From Bryobacterales bacterium (GTDB lineage: Bacteria > Acidobacteriota > Terriglobia > Bryobacterales > Bryobacteraceae), in assembly GCA_003132905.1 (NCBI GenBank), contig PKZC01000176.1, positions 1-15,442 of the forward strand: a DNA stretch of 15,442 nucleotides, written 5' to 3'. Shown here piece by piece: positions 7,115 to 14,556 of the stretch. The notes beneath the pieces are model-generated. The model searched no databases and was not told the origin of the DNA. It saw only the letters and a list, made by a program, of their open reading frames with translations. The position numbers and the translations under genes are program-made. Position 1 is the stretch's first letter, and each line of letters begins with the position of its first letter.

Positions 7115-8335
7115 TTAGACCGCCTCAGGAAGTTTCGGCTTAAGCACCGCCACAATAAGTGGATGGGATTCCGCAAGACTCGGAATTTCGCGGCCTGGGC
7201 CACGATCTTCGGCGGAGGCTTGACCGAGCAGCGCCTCACGATCGGTGCGGTCCGTCACCATCGCAATGAGAAAACCCAGAAGGGCCAGGGCCGGGACGCA
7301 CCGCAGCGGTGGATTGGCGAGCGTAAAACAGAAGGTGAAAGGCGCGGCCAGGACTAAAGCTGCGTAACGCGAAACCTTGCGCGTAGCGTTGTCGATCACC
7401 AGCCATACAGGAAGTAGAAGCATGGCAGCGTCGTACCCGAAAACGTGTGGCGATATGAGCAGCGATGCAGTGGCGGCGATCGCGATGGAGCGCCACAGGG
7501 GAGCGCGGCGGAGCCCAATAATGGCGAGGCCGATCACGGCAGCGGCGAGCACGCCGTTCAGCGCCTTCGACTCCATCCCGAAATTCGGCAGGACGCTATA
7601 AATGTTGGCCATGGTGTCGGGAGAAGGATCTGACAGCTCCGTTTTGCCGTGCAGCAGAACGCCGATGTAGGATGCGATTCCAGACGGACCCAGCATCACC
7701 AACGCAGCCGCGAGAAATGCACTCCCGGTGGCCGCGAAGCCGGCCAGCATGCGCCAGCGTTTCTGCATGAGCATCCACACCGGGAACAACAGCAGGAGAT
7801 GGAACTTCATCAGGCCAAGGCCCAGCACCAGGCCGCTCGAAAACTTCTTTTCGCGCGTGAGCAGTGCGTAGGAGACGCAGAGAACCGCCAGCATCGCCGC
7901 GCAATCCTGTCCAAAACAGAGGCCAAGGTTCGCCGGCAGAAAAAGAACGGCGAGCACCAGCGCCGATTCGCCGAAGCGCACCGTGGCCCACGCCCAGGTA
8001 GCGAGCAGCGTGATTAGAAGCCCGACGATCCAGATGGCATAAGCGTGCACCAGAGAAAAAGAAGTGAGCGGCGCAAGAGCAAAAGCGAACCAGGGCGGAC
8101 GCACGTAGGGACGCGGTTCCACGACGCCGGGCGCCACCTGGCGCTGTACTTCCATCTGTGCCGCGGGGCTGTAGAGATTCGCAAAGCGCCCCTCGCGCAC
8201 TAGCGTGCCGCCAATGTAGTAACACAAGAAGTCGTTGTTATAGGAGTGAACCAAGAGAGGGCCACCCAAAATGCCCCAGAAAACGGACAACCCGGCGGCA
8301 AGCAGGAGTGCGGTTGTCGAAATGCGCCGGCGCAT
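7115..8335 (-). CDS. GT87-type (DUF2029) polyprenol-phosphate-dependent membrane glycosyltransferase
   Basis: 406 residues, ATG 8335, with no clear Shine-Dalgarno. There are about ten hydrophobic segments. After the first one comes N-N-D-F-x-x-Y-Y-x-G-G, with Asp35 in the place where GT87/GT-C enzymes carry their catalytic acidic residue. Further motifs are R-P-P-W-F-A (about 79-84), L-x-F-G-Q-D, K-F-H-L-L-L-L-F-P and S-P-H-V-F-G-Y-D-A near the C-terminal third, all typical of DUF2029 proteins. Family members transfer mannose or arabinose from polyprenyl phosphate on the outer side of the membrane; the acceptor here is unknown. The last 45 residues are hydrophilic and run up to an IS481 remnant, so the natural C-terminus may have been altered. 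The gene is 85 nt downstream of the TcuB-like gene and its function is not obviously linked to it. Confidence 0.82.
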   Translation of the reverse strand: MRRRISTTALLLAAGLSVFWGILGGPLLVHSYNNDFLCYYIGGTLVREGRFANLYSPAAQMEVQRQVAPGVVEPRPYVRPPWFAFALAPLTSFSLVHAYAIWIVGLLITLLATWAWATVRFGESALVLAVLFLPANLGLCFGQDCAAMLAVLCVSYALLTREKKFSSGLVLGLGLMKFHLLLLFPVWMLMQKRWRMLAGFAATGSAFLAAALVMLGPSGIASYIGVLLHGKTELSDPSPDTMANIYSVLPNFGMESKALNGVLAAAVIGLAIIGLRRAPLWRSIAIAATASLLISPHVFGYDAAMLLLPVWLVIDNATRKVSRYAALVLAAPFTFCFTLANPPLRCVPALALLGFLIAMVTDRTDREALLGQASAEDRGPGREIPSLAESHPLIVAVLKPKLPEAV

Positions 8336-8420
8336 AAAGGTTGGCTATCAGCTATGACTTCGACCATGTGCGGACGAAACTTTAATGCTGGCCTACTTCG
8401 TTGCCGGTACGGGCGCGGCG

Positions 8421-9593
8421 CTAGGTGTTGGTGGTGCCAGTGGTCTGACCAGCTACCTGTGTCGGAGTGAGTGCGGCCTTCGAATCGCTCAGCCCGGATG
8501 CACTCATGCGCGAGCGTTCCAGGGCCCACTTCAGTAGGGCGGCGAAGCGATAGATGCCATGCACAAACTTACCGTAGGGCATGGTTACGAACAGCGTCAT
8601 GACTAAGGCGAGATGAACGATGAGCAGAGCGCCCATGGCAGCACTCTCGCGCAACGCAAGCAACAGCAACCCCGTGATGCTGATGGCTACTAACAACACA
8701 ATAAAGGACACGTCCATCCCATCCTGGCTCGTGTTGACGATGTCTCGGTTGCGGCGTTGCTTCAACAGGAACAGACCGATGGGTCCGATGACCAATCCGA
8801 TGCCCCCGAATGTGCCGAAGATAACAGGCAAACTCGCGTAGGCCGGGGGTCCGTGCCATCCCAGCACGTAATAATCGAACGCGCCCAGCGTAGTTGCCAC
8901 GAAGCACGAGAGAAATCCATAGAACGTGGCGTGATGAAACCAGCGCAGCGCTTGCGAGCTTTTTTCTGCCGGATAAGCGCAACCCTCGCCGCCGTTGTCT
9001 AGATTCTTGAGGCGAAACGCATCCTTCAAGGCCAGAGTGAAAGCGCCGGGATTCGCCAGCTCGGAATAAGGCTCGCCGGAATTGCGCCAGAAGCGGAGAA
9101 ATCCGATTAACAAAGCCAGGGCGATGAAAACACCAACTGCCCCGAACGTCCGCGCCATCACTGCGTGCGGAACAACCTGGTAGAAGTTTCCGCCGCGAAC
9201 TGGCGCTAATAGGCGACCGCCGACGGCCATGCTTCCTATCAGCAGGAAGGCGATCAGCAGCATCGCGGTGAGCAGCGAAACCAGCAGGCCGTTCGCGCGG
9301 AAAGCCTTAGCAAGCGGGCGCGGCCACGCATACTGTTCGTAACTGGACACGCGGATCTTCGCGAACGTCTTAGGTGGATTGATATCAAATTCGTGGGGCG
9401 GTGAATACTGGCAGGAGTAATAACACTCGCCGCAATTGTGGCAAAGGTTCGCAAGGTAGTTGAGATCGCGCTCCTTGAAAACCACCCGATGCTCCATCGC
9501 TTTCCACACCGCGCAATAGCCTTCGCAGTAGCGGCAAGCATTGCACACCGTCAATAGATGACTGCCTTCGCGCAACAGGTCAGATGGCATCAT
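8421..9593 (-). CDS. tcuB: TcuB-like electron carrier: two [4Fe-4S] clusters plus membrane domain
   Basis: 390 residues, ATG 9593, overlapping the upstream dehydrogenase stop as ATGA. The N-terminus carries two four-cysteine clusters: C17-x2-C20-x2-C23-x3-C27 and C51-x2-C54-x2-C57-x3-C61. P-P-H-E-F-D-I-N-P-P at about 65-74 is typical of the TcuB/CitB/CobZ family. From about residue 105 onward there are six hydrophobic helices. In Salmonella TcuB takes electrons from reduced FAD of TcuA and passes them to the quinone pool during tricarballylate oxidation; in CobZ the same unit is fused to the flavoprotein and used in cobalamin synthesis. Length and motifs fit the family fully. The adjacent TcuA-like flavoprotein supports a two-component oxidoreductase. 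The actual substrate is inferred by homology only. Confidence 0.88.
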   Translation of the reverse strand: MMPSDLLREGSHLLTVCNACRYCEGYCAVWKAMEHRVVFKERDLNYLANLCHNCGECYYSCQYSPPHEFDINPPKTFAKIRVSSYEQYAWPRPLAKAFRANGLLVSLLTAMLLIAFLLIGSMAVGGRLLAPVRGGNFYQVVPHAVMARTFGAVGVFIALALLIGFLRFWRNSGEPYSELANPGAFTLALKDAFRLKNLDNGGEGCAYPAEKSSQALRWFHHATFYGFLSCFVATTLGAFDYYVLGWHGPPAYASLPVIFGTFGGIGLVIGPIGLFLLKQRRNRDIVNTSQDGMDVSFIVLLVAISITGLLLLALRESAAMGALLIVHLALVMTLFVTMPYGKFVHGIYRFAALLKWALERSRMSASGLSDSKAALTPTQVAGQTTGTTNT

Positions 9594-11011
9594 TTGGAGC
9601 GCGCCTTGCCATTTAGCGCTTCGAGAGCAGCTTCCCGGCCGGCAATGCGGCCGAAGACAGTTCCAATAGTCACACCGAAGCCAGCCACGTAACCCTTGCC
9701 GAGAATACTGCCCGCGACGATCTCGCCGGCCGCAAAAATATTGCGGGTCCGTTGTCCGCCCTTCATCACGGCATTGGCGCGTTCATCCACTTTCACTCCC
9801 AGATAAGTGAACGTCAGCCCGGGCCGCAGCCCATAGGCATAAAAAGGCGGCTGATCAATCGACAGGGCCCAATGCGTTTTCTCGGGATGCAGGCCCGACG
9901 TTTTGCAATTGTCCAGAATCGTGTGGTCAAATGTGCCGTCCTGAACGGCATCGTTATAGGCTTCCACCGTGGCCACAAGTTTTTCTTCGGGAAGCTGCAT
10001 GAGCCGGGCCAACTCACCGATACTCTGGGCTTCCATGGGTGGAAAAACGGACGGCATAAACTTCCCCATCGCTTTGGAATCGAGGATGCAATAGCCGATC
10101 TGATCAGGCTGTTGCGCCACCAGGCGTCCCCAGATTGCATAGCGTTTGGGCCAAAAGTCTTCGCCTTCATCGTAAAAACGCTCGCCGTTTTTGTTTACGA
10201 CGATGCCGAGCGAAACGCAATCGAGCCGCGTGACGATTCCGCCGTCGAACTTCGGCGCGCGCGCATCGATTGCCACGAAGTGTCCCTGCGTGGGATCACC
10301 CACCGATTCCACGCCCAAATCGATCAGGCGTGCGAGGACTTTGCCCTGGTTGTACGGCGTGCCGCGGATCAGAAAATTATCGGCGGCCGGTCCCCAAATC
10401 CGTTTGAGCCATTCCAAGTTCGATTCGAAGCCGCCGGAAGCGGCCACCAGAGCTTTGGCGCGGACCCCGAAGGTCTGCCCTTCCAACAGTACACTGGCGC
10501 TTTCAAACCTTCCGTCCGCGACATGCAGGTCCACCACTTCGGCGTTGTAGATAACCCGGATGCCCGCGCGCTCAGCCGCAGCGTAGTAGGCATTCATCAT
10601 GGCTTTGCCTCCGCCCAGGAAGAACGCGTTGGTGCGGCCGAGTTGCATGGTCCCTCCCAGAGCCGGTTGAAAGCGGACACCGTGGCGCTTCATCCATCCG
10701 GCACAGTTCGCCGATTCGCGAATGGTCATGCGCGCCAGTTGTTCGTTGGTTTGGCCACCGGTGACGCTCAGGATGTCTTTGTAAAACTCGTCCTCGCGAT
10801 AGGCCTCGGTCATCACGTCGGTAGGAGCGTCGTGCATGCATCGCAGATTTCTAGTGTGACGGCTGTTGCCCCCGCGAAAGTGCTGTGGCGCGGCCTCGAG
10901 CACCAGTACGCTGGCGCCATTTTCACGCGCAGTTAAGGCGGCCGCCAGAGCCGCATTGCCTCCGCCGATCACCAACACGTCAGCGCCCGATAAAGCGTCC
11001 GTCATTCCCAT
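9590..11011 (-). CDS. tcuA: TcuA-like FAD-dependent tricarballylate dehydrogenase
   Basis: 473 residues, close to the family length. The FAD-binding motif V-L-V-I-G-G-G-N-A-A-L-A-A-A is at 12-25 with E39 ending beta2, followed by F-R-G-G-N-S-R-H-T-R-N at 45-55, the diagnostic motif of TcuA/CobZ proteins. A substrate-capping domain and the C-terminal R-N-I-F-A-A-G-E-I-V-A-G-S-I-L-G-K-G-Y-V-A-G-F-G complete an FAD_binding_2 (fumarate-reductase-like) flavoprotein. In Salmonella TcuA oxidises tricarballylate to cis-aconitate, which enters the TCA cycle. ATG 11011 is six bases after the MFS gene stop; a second ATG at 11005 is also possible and neither has a strong ribosome site, suggesting translational coupling. 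It overlaps tcuB by 4 nt, so the two proteins are surely made together. A related polycarboxylate as substrate cannot be excluded. Confidence 0.88.
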   Translation of the reverse strand: MGMTDALSGADVLVIGGGNAALAAALTARENGASVLVLEAAPQHFRGGNSRHTRNLRCMHDAPTDVMTEAYREDEFYKDILSVTGGQTNEQLARMTIRESANCAGWMKRHGVRFQPALGGTMQLGRTNAFFLGGGKAMMNAYYAAAERAGIRVIYNAEVVDLHVADGRFESASVLLEGQTFGVRAKALVAASGGFESNLEWLKRIWGPAADNFLIRGTPYNQGKVLARLIDLGVESVGDPTQGHFVAIDARAPKFDGGIVTRLDCVSLGIVVNKNGERFYDEGEDFWPKRYAIWGRLVAQQPDQIGYCILDSKAMGKFMPSVFPPMEAQSIGELARLMQLPEEKLVATVEAYNDAVQDGTFDHTILDNCKTSGLHPEKTHWALSIDQPPFYAYGLRPGLTFTYLGVKVDERANAVMKGGQRTRNIFAAGEIVAGSILGKGYVAGFGVTIGTVFGRIAGREAALEALNGKARSK

Positions 11012-11017
11012 GGTGGC

Positions 11018-12352
11018 TTATGCAAGCGTGCGGCCTTTCGTCCTGGGCCCGAAAACGCCAATGATGAACGCCACCATCAGCCAGGTGGCAACAATGTAAA
11101 CGAAGACGCTCTGGTAGCCGTAGCGCGTAAACAGGAAGGCAACAACGAGCGGTCCGAAACTATTTGCCAAGCGTCCGCTTCCGTATACCAGGCCAGAACC
11201 GGAATTGCGGATTCCCGTGGGATAGCATTCGGGCGTGTACGCATACAGCAACGGTGCGAAGGTTTGAATGAACATCGAGACGCAGAAGCCGAAGATAATG
11301 ATCGGCAGCATTTTCGAGCTGAGCCCGTACATCAATCCGAAGAATCCGATGACGAGCGCCGTGCCGGCGATCAAGTATTTACGTTCCCATCGGTCTGAGA
11401 CCAGCGCGGCAAGCAGAGCGCCAATGGGTGCGCCCAACTCCATGATGGAAACCCACAGCAGCGATTCCACCAATGGGAATCCGTGTGCCGCCAGCAGCGT
11501 CGGCACCCACGCCAGAAATCCGTACACACCCAGCGTCTGGAAGATCCAAGCGCCCATCAGCATGGACGTTCGCGCCAGATAGGCCGGGGCGAACAGATCG
11601 GAAAATCGACTGTATGGGCGAGTGGTTATCGGATCTTCGACGATGGGCTGCAGCGACCCAAATTCCGCTTTGCTGCGCGCCTCAATGCGATCCAAAATGG
11701 CATCCGCCTCGGCCAATCGGCCGTGGTTCTCATGCCAGCGCGGCGATTCTTCTAGCTGGCGAGAAAACAAAAGGATCGCGATGCCGAGCGCGCCCCACAC
11801 AAATACGAACCGCCAGCCATAAGGGGCCATGCGAATGAATTCGCCGGCCACAAATGCGGTGATCGGAATTCCCAACAGGCCGATGGTCATGATCCAGCCT
11901 TGATAAGTGCCGCGCTTCTTTGCAGGGAATATTTCGCTGATGTAAGTAATGGCAACCGCCGTCATCGCCGAAAGCCCTACACCGGTGAGGAATCGCAGAA
12001 CAAACAAGCTGGGAACGTTCCAGGCGAAAGCATTCAGCAGCGAAAAAACCGAATACCACGATGTGGTGAGAAGTAGCGCCTTCTTACGTCCTACTCGATC
12101 GGAAAACCAGCCTCCGGCAACCGCTCCTACGAACATACCGATGAAGGCCGCCGAAGTGATGATCCCGATGGTGGCAACGGAAAGCTTCCATTGCACGCGA
12201 AGCGCCGGAGCGGCGAACGCAAAACTGTTCAGGTCTCCTAACTCGAAGAAGAAAACATAGGCGAGCGCCCACATCGCCTGCTTGTGGAAGGAACCAATGG
12301 GAAGCCGGTCGAGGCGCGCCGAGGCTGAGTATCGCGCACCGGCCCCGATCAT
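11018..12352 (-). CDS. MFS transporter of the tricarballylate-type cluster
   Basis: 444 residues with about 12 hydrophobic segments and the MFS motif A (G-G-W-F-S-D-R-V-G-R-K-K) between helices 2 and 3. R-F-L-T-G-V-G-L ... Y-I-S-E-I-F-P-A-K-K-R-G-T-Y follows, then E-E-S-P-R-W-x-E-N-H-G-R before a central cytoplasmic loop and a second D-R-W-E-R-K motif. This pattern is that of metabolite:proton or sugar-porter-like MFS carriers. ATG 12352 has GAGGG six bases upstream. Position directly before tcuA-tcuB (6-nt gap) is where TcuC, the tricarballylate importer of Salmonella, would be expected. The general resemblance is to the same superfamily, but I cannot place it in the TcuC subfamily, so no symbol is given. 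It probably imports the compound oxidised by TcuAB. Confidence 0.83.
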   Translation of the reverse strand: MIGAGARYSASARLDRLPIGSFHKQAMWALAYVFFFELGDLNSFAFAAPALRVQWKLSVATIGIITSAAFIGMFVGAVAGGWFSDRVGRKKALLLTTSWYSVFSLLNAFAWNVPSLFVLRFLTGVGLSAMTAVAITYISEIFPAKKRGTYQGWIMTIGLLGIPITAFVAGEFIRMAPYGWRFVFVWGALGIAILLFSRQLEESPRWHENHGRLAEADAILDRIEARSKAEFGSLQPIVEDPITTRPYSRFSDLFAPAYLARTSMLMGAWIFQTLGVYGFLAWVPTLLAAHGFPLVESLLWVSIMELGAPIGALLAALVSDRWERKYLIAGTALVIGFFGLMYGLSSKMLPIIIFGFCVSMFIQTFAPLLYAYTPECYPTGIRNSGSGLVYGSGRLANSFGPLVVAFLFTRYGYQSVFVYIVATWLMVAFIIGVFGPRTKGRTLA

Positions 12353-12374
12353 GACCGGCCCTCAAAATCACCCA

Positions 12375-13118
12375 TCAATAGCCGCGCAGCGAAACCATGT
12401 CGAGCACGCTTTTCATCCGTTCCATCGCGTAACCGCGAGCTAGTTTATCGGCAGGTTTGGCATCGGGAGCATCCCCGGATTCCATGAACCCCTGGCCCAC
12501 CCCATCGTAGGTTACGGCTTCGAATACAACGTCGCCGGCCTTGGCCGCGGCGCGCGCCTGAGCAAGGCCTGCGTTAGGGCTCACGTCATTGGAAGCATAA
12601 AAGCCGAACACGTCACCCTTGATGCGAGCGATGGAATCCTTCTCAGGTGAGGCACCGCCAAATACCAGGGCCGCGGCCACCTGTGGGCGATCTCCGGCGA
12701 AACGAAAGCTTTGCGTCCCGCCCCAGCCGATCCCGCTGACGAACAGCGTTCCATTCGACGCAGGTAGCTTGATGCTATAGTCGGCCACTGCATTGAGATC
12801 TCCCGTGACCTGTTTATCGGTAGGCAGCCCGCTACCCGACGAAAGATCTGGAACCACCACTACGTAGCCCATAGCCGCCACTTGATCGGCGAAACTCTGG
12901 AACCAATCGGTAACTCCGGCGCGATCGTGAACGAGCAGAACCACCGGTTTCTTGTCCTTCGTCTCCGGATAAAAGACGATCGTTGCGATTTCATGGCCGT
13001 CGTTTTTAACGGCAACCCGTTCGTGACGACGCGGCGATTTTTCCAGACGCGCCTTCGCCCAATCCTGCGCCTGGAGCGCGGTCAAACCCACGAGCAACAG
13101 CAGGACAATTCGATTCAT
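12375..13118 (-). CDS. Secreted dienelactone hydrolase-family protein lacking the catalytic residues
   Basis: 247 residues from ATG 13118, which begins with a signal peptide (M-N-R-I-V-L-L-L-L-V-G-L-T-A-L-Q-A-Q). An upstream start at 13199 would put the signal inside the protein and overlap the previous gene, so it is rejected. The alpha/beta-hydrolase fold is clear: V-V-L-L-V-H-D, D-L-N-A-V-A-D-Y, R-F-A, G-F-Y-A-S-N-D, F-E-A-V-T-Y-D-G. In family members the nucleophile sits in G-x-C-x-G-G; here it reads G-I-G-W-G-G (residue 131 is Gly). The catalytic His in G-x-G-H-G-F is Gln (residue 209, G-V-G-Q-G-F-M). The Glu that follows V-H is also absent (H-D-R-A-G). Only the Asp of N-D is kept. The protein is probably periplasmic and non-hydrolytic, possibly a binding protein. 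It starts one base after the upstream gene ends, so it is co-translated. Confidence 0.82.
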   Translation of the reverse strand: MNRIVLLLLVGLTALQAQDWAKARLEKSPRRHERVAVKNDGHEIATIVFYPETKDKKPVVLLVHDRAGVTDWFQSFADQVAAMGYVVVVPDLSSGSGLPTDKQVTGDLNAVADYSIKLPASNGTLFVSGIGWGGTQSFRFAGDRPQVAAALVFGGASPEKDSIARIKGDVFGFYASNDVSPNAGLAQARAAAKAGDVVFEAVTYDGVGQGFMESGDAPDAKPADKLARGYAMERMKSVLDMVSLRGY

Positions 13119-13119
13119 A

Positions 13120-13962
13120 TTAGAAATGATCGTGATTGACGATGTGATCCGCATCCACGGCGTGACAATACGGCGCGTCGGAGATCTCGTCATTAGCATT
13201 CGTGTTTAGTTTCAATACCCGCGGATTGCGCATCCATGGCTTGGTGAAGACTTCTGGATCTTCTACCGTCACTTCGTAGCGCAGCGTATCACCCTCGCGA
13301 GTAAACCGCTCCACCACATGCATCGCCTCGGAATGAAACCAGCCGTCGCTGCCGAGCCACGTGTCATCGTTGAAACCGGTATCATCCACCACCAGCGTGT
13401 TTCCTTCCCAGTGGCCGACGGAATCGCCGTTATAGGAGGTGTCCAGATCGGTCCGATGAGCACGCCCATCGGTTGGAATGAGGCGCGAGAAATTGCCAGG
13501 CTCGGTCACATAAAGGAAAACGACCCATCCTTTGCTCTGCACGATTCGCGCCGGCGGGCCCATGCGCGGCACGCCCGGAGGATGGCATTGGACCACCGGA
13601 TCCAGCTTGTTCTCGTCGCGATCCAACTGCCGGACCTTCGCTTCCAATTCGGGTTTGTAAGGCGGCTTGTTAGGATTGGCCGCTCGCTGTTTGTCGCCGT
13701 CCACTTGCAAATAATAGCGGCGCAATTTTCCGTCGGGGTCTTTGTCTTTGGGCGCTTCGCGCGAAGGAAGGTAGATGTGAGTACCTTCGTCATCCTTGAA
13801 GGAAAAAAATCCGCCTTGGCCGCCCCAACGTCCGGACAGATCCGGATGCCCGTCCTCGGCGTGAGGCGTCGGTTTATTCGCCGGTGGACTTGCTGGTTGT
13901 TGCGCGCCACATACAGCCGTGAACACAATTACCAGCGTCGCGCTCTGTAAACGAATACTCAT
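13120..13962 (-). CDS. Secreted protein of an Acidobacteria-rich family ('PDLSGRW'), function unknown
   Basis: 280 residues with an N-terminal signal peptide (to about A20-Q21). It carries the signature G-H-P-D-L-S-G-R-W after a Pro-rich linker. Further marks are C-H-P-P-G-V-P-R in the middle, G-D-S-V-G-H-W-E-G-N-T-L-V-V-D-D-T-G-F-N-D-D-T-W, then H-S-E-A-M-H-V-V-E-R-F and E-V-T-V-E-D-P-E-V-F-T-K-P-W. I recognise this as a very common acidobacterial secreted family that often travels with DUF6152 proteins, PQQ dehydrogenases and cytochromes, but no biochemical role is known to me. The beta-rich pattern suggests a beta-barrel or lipocalin-like binding fold, which is speculative. ATG 13962 overlaps the DUF6152 stop as ATGA, so the two are translated in tandem. 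Confidence 0.8.
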   Translation of the reverse strand: MSIRLQSATLVIVFTAVCGAQQPASPPANKPTPHAEDGHPDLSGRWGGQGGFFSFKDDEGTHIYLPSREAPKDKDPDGKLRRYYLQVDGDKQRAANPNKPPYKPELEAKVRQLDRDENKLDPVVQCHPPGVPRMGPPARIVQSKGWVVFLYVTEPGNFSRLIPTDGRAHRTDLDTSYNGDSVGHWEGNTLVVDDTGFNDDTWLGSDGWFHSEAMHVVERFTREGDTLRYEVTVEDPEVFTKPWMRNPRVLKLNTNANDEISDAPYCHAVDADHIVNHDHF

Positions 13963-14405
13963 TGCCGCCCCGGATAAATCGGCCTGCCGTTCTCATCCAA
14001 GCCGCCGATCCAAAGTTCGAAGTGAGTGCCATTTTGCGGCCCGCTCAGGAAGGTGAGGTCGCGCAGGAAGGCGAAATTCTGGCTGCCATCTTTGGCGCGA
14101 TAGGCGCGGATCTTGACCATGGTCCCGGGTGCGAGCATCGCCTTTCGCAATCCACCGCGCTGCCACTGATTGGGTGGTCCGCTTTCAAGGTGCCATTTCT
14201 CGATCTTACCGTCTTCGGCTGTTACGTCCAGATACACCTGAACGTGCGGATTGTAATATTCGATCCCGGTGACCGTGCCCGTGAAAGTGACAGGCTTCTC
14301 GACGTCAAATTCGGCTGTAAACGAATGATGACCGAAGACCGGAAATGAGGCAAGCAAGAGCGCGCCAGAGATCGCCAAAGAAGAGTACAAGGTCCTTTGT
14401 CGCAA
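13959..14405 (-). CDS. DUF6152 family periplasmic protein
   Basis: 148 residues. The start is TTG 14405, chosen because AAGGAG (14415-14420, minus strand) lies nine bases upstream and because it gives a complete signal peptide ending at about F24-G25. The mature protein begins H-H-S-F-T-A-E-F-D, the hallmark of DUF6152, and continues V-T-F-T-G-T-V-T-G-I-E-Y-Y-N-P-H-V and W-x-L-E-S-G-P-P-N, then L-x-P-G-T-M-V-K-I-R-A-Y-R-A-K-D-G-S, as in other members. The small beta-barrel-like fold and paired histidines hint at ligand or metal binding, but the function is unknown. It is the first gene of the minus-strand operon. Confidence 0.85.
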   Translation of the reverse strand: MRQRTLYSSLAISGALLLASFPVFGHHSFTAEFDVEKPVTFTGTVTGIEYYNPHVQVYLDVTAEDGKIEKWHLESGPPNQWQRGGLRKAMLAPGTMVKIRAYRAKDGSQNFAFLRDLTFLSGPQNGTHFELWIGGLDENGRPIYPGRQ

Positions 14406-14414
14406 GTGTCAGCA

Positions 14415-14420
14415 CTCCTT
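14415..14420 (-). promoter_or_regulatory. Ribosome binding site supporting a TTG start
   Basis: AAGGAG on the minus strand, nine bases before TTG 14405. It is the main reason for choosing a non-ATG start for the DUF6152 gene. Confidence 0.65.
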
Positions 14421-14450
14421 TCCAAAATTGAATACCGACCAGTGGCAGCG

Positions 14451-14459
14451 AGTATATCA
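14451..14459 (-). promoter_or_regulatory. Extended -10 promoter element of the tcu-type operon
   Basis: TGATATACT on the minus strand: an extended -10 (TGn) followed by TATACT, one step from TATAAT. It lies 46 nt before the TTG start. No good -35 hexamer is seen, which is common for extended -10 promoters. Confidence 0.5.
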
Positions 14460-14478
14460 AAGAGGAAGATTCTACGGC

Positions 14479-14491
14479 AGGGCAATGCCCT
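14479..14491. promoter_or_regulatory. Candidate operator palindrome between divergent promoters
   Basis: AGGGCA-A-TGCCCT, a perfect 6+1+6 palindrome, is located between the two extended -10 elements and just upstream of where both -35 regions would fall. The position suits a regulator controlling both transcription units. The binding protein is unknown. Confidence 0.4.
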
Positions 14492-14517
14492 CCCTCAGAA
14501 TTCAGGACATGAGTGTT

Positions 14518-14526
14518 TGATATGAT
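14518..14526 (+). promoter_or_regulatory. Extended -10 promoter element of the cytochrome c gene
   Basis: TGATATGAT: a TGn extension directly followed by TATGAT, one mismatch from TATAAT, 30 nt before ATG 14557. The -35 region (about 14498-14503) is weak. Confidence 0.5.
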
Positions 14527-14556
14527 TGGCCCCAACAATTCAAAGGCAGGTAATTT

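Noticed and set aside
9752..10936. 394-residue open frame antisense to the TcuA-like gene
   Set aside because: The sense protein has complete FAD motifs and family length. The antisense translation shows no recognisable fold and is explained by codon bias in GC-rich DNA.
13119..13199. N-terminal extension of the dienelactone hydrolase-like protein
   Set aside because: It would overlap the upstream coding region and bury the signal peptide 27 residues inside the protein.
13318..13950. 210-residue plus-strand frame opposite the PDLSGRW gene
   Set aside because: The minus-strand protein has a signal peptide, family motifs and an ATGA overlap with its neighbour. The plus-strand frame has none of these.
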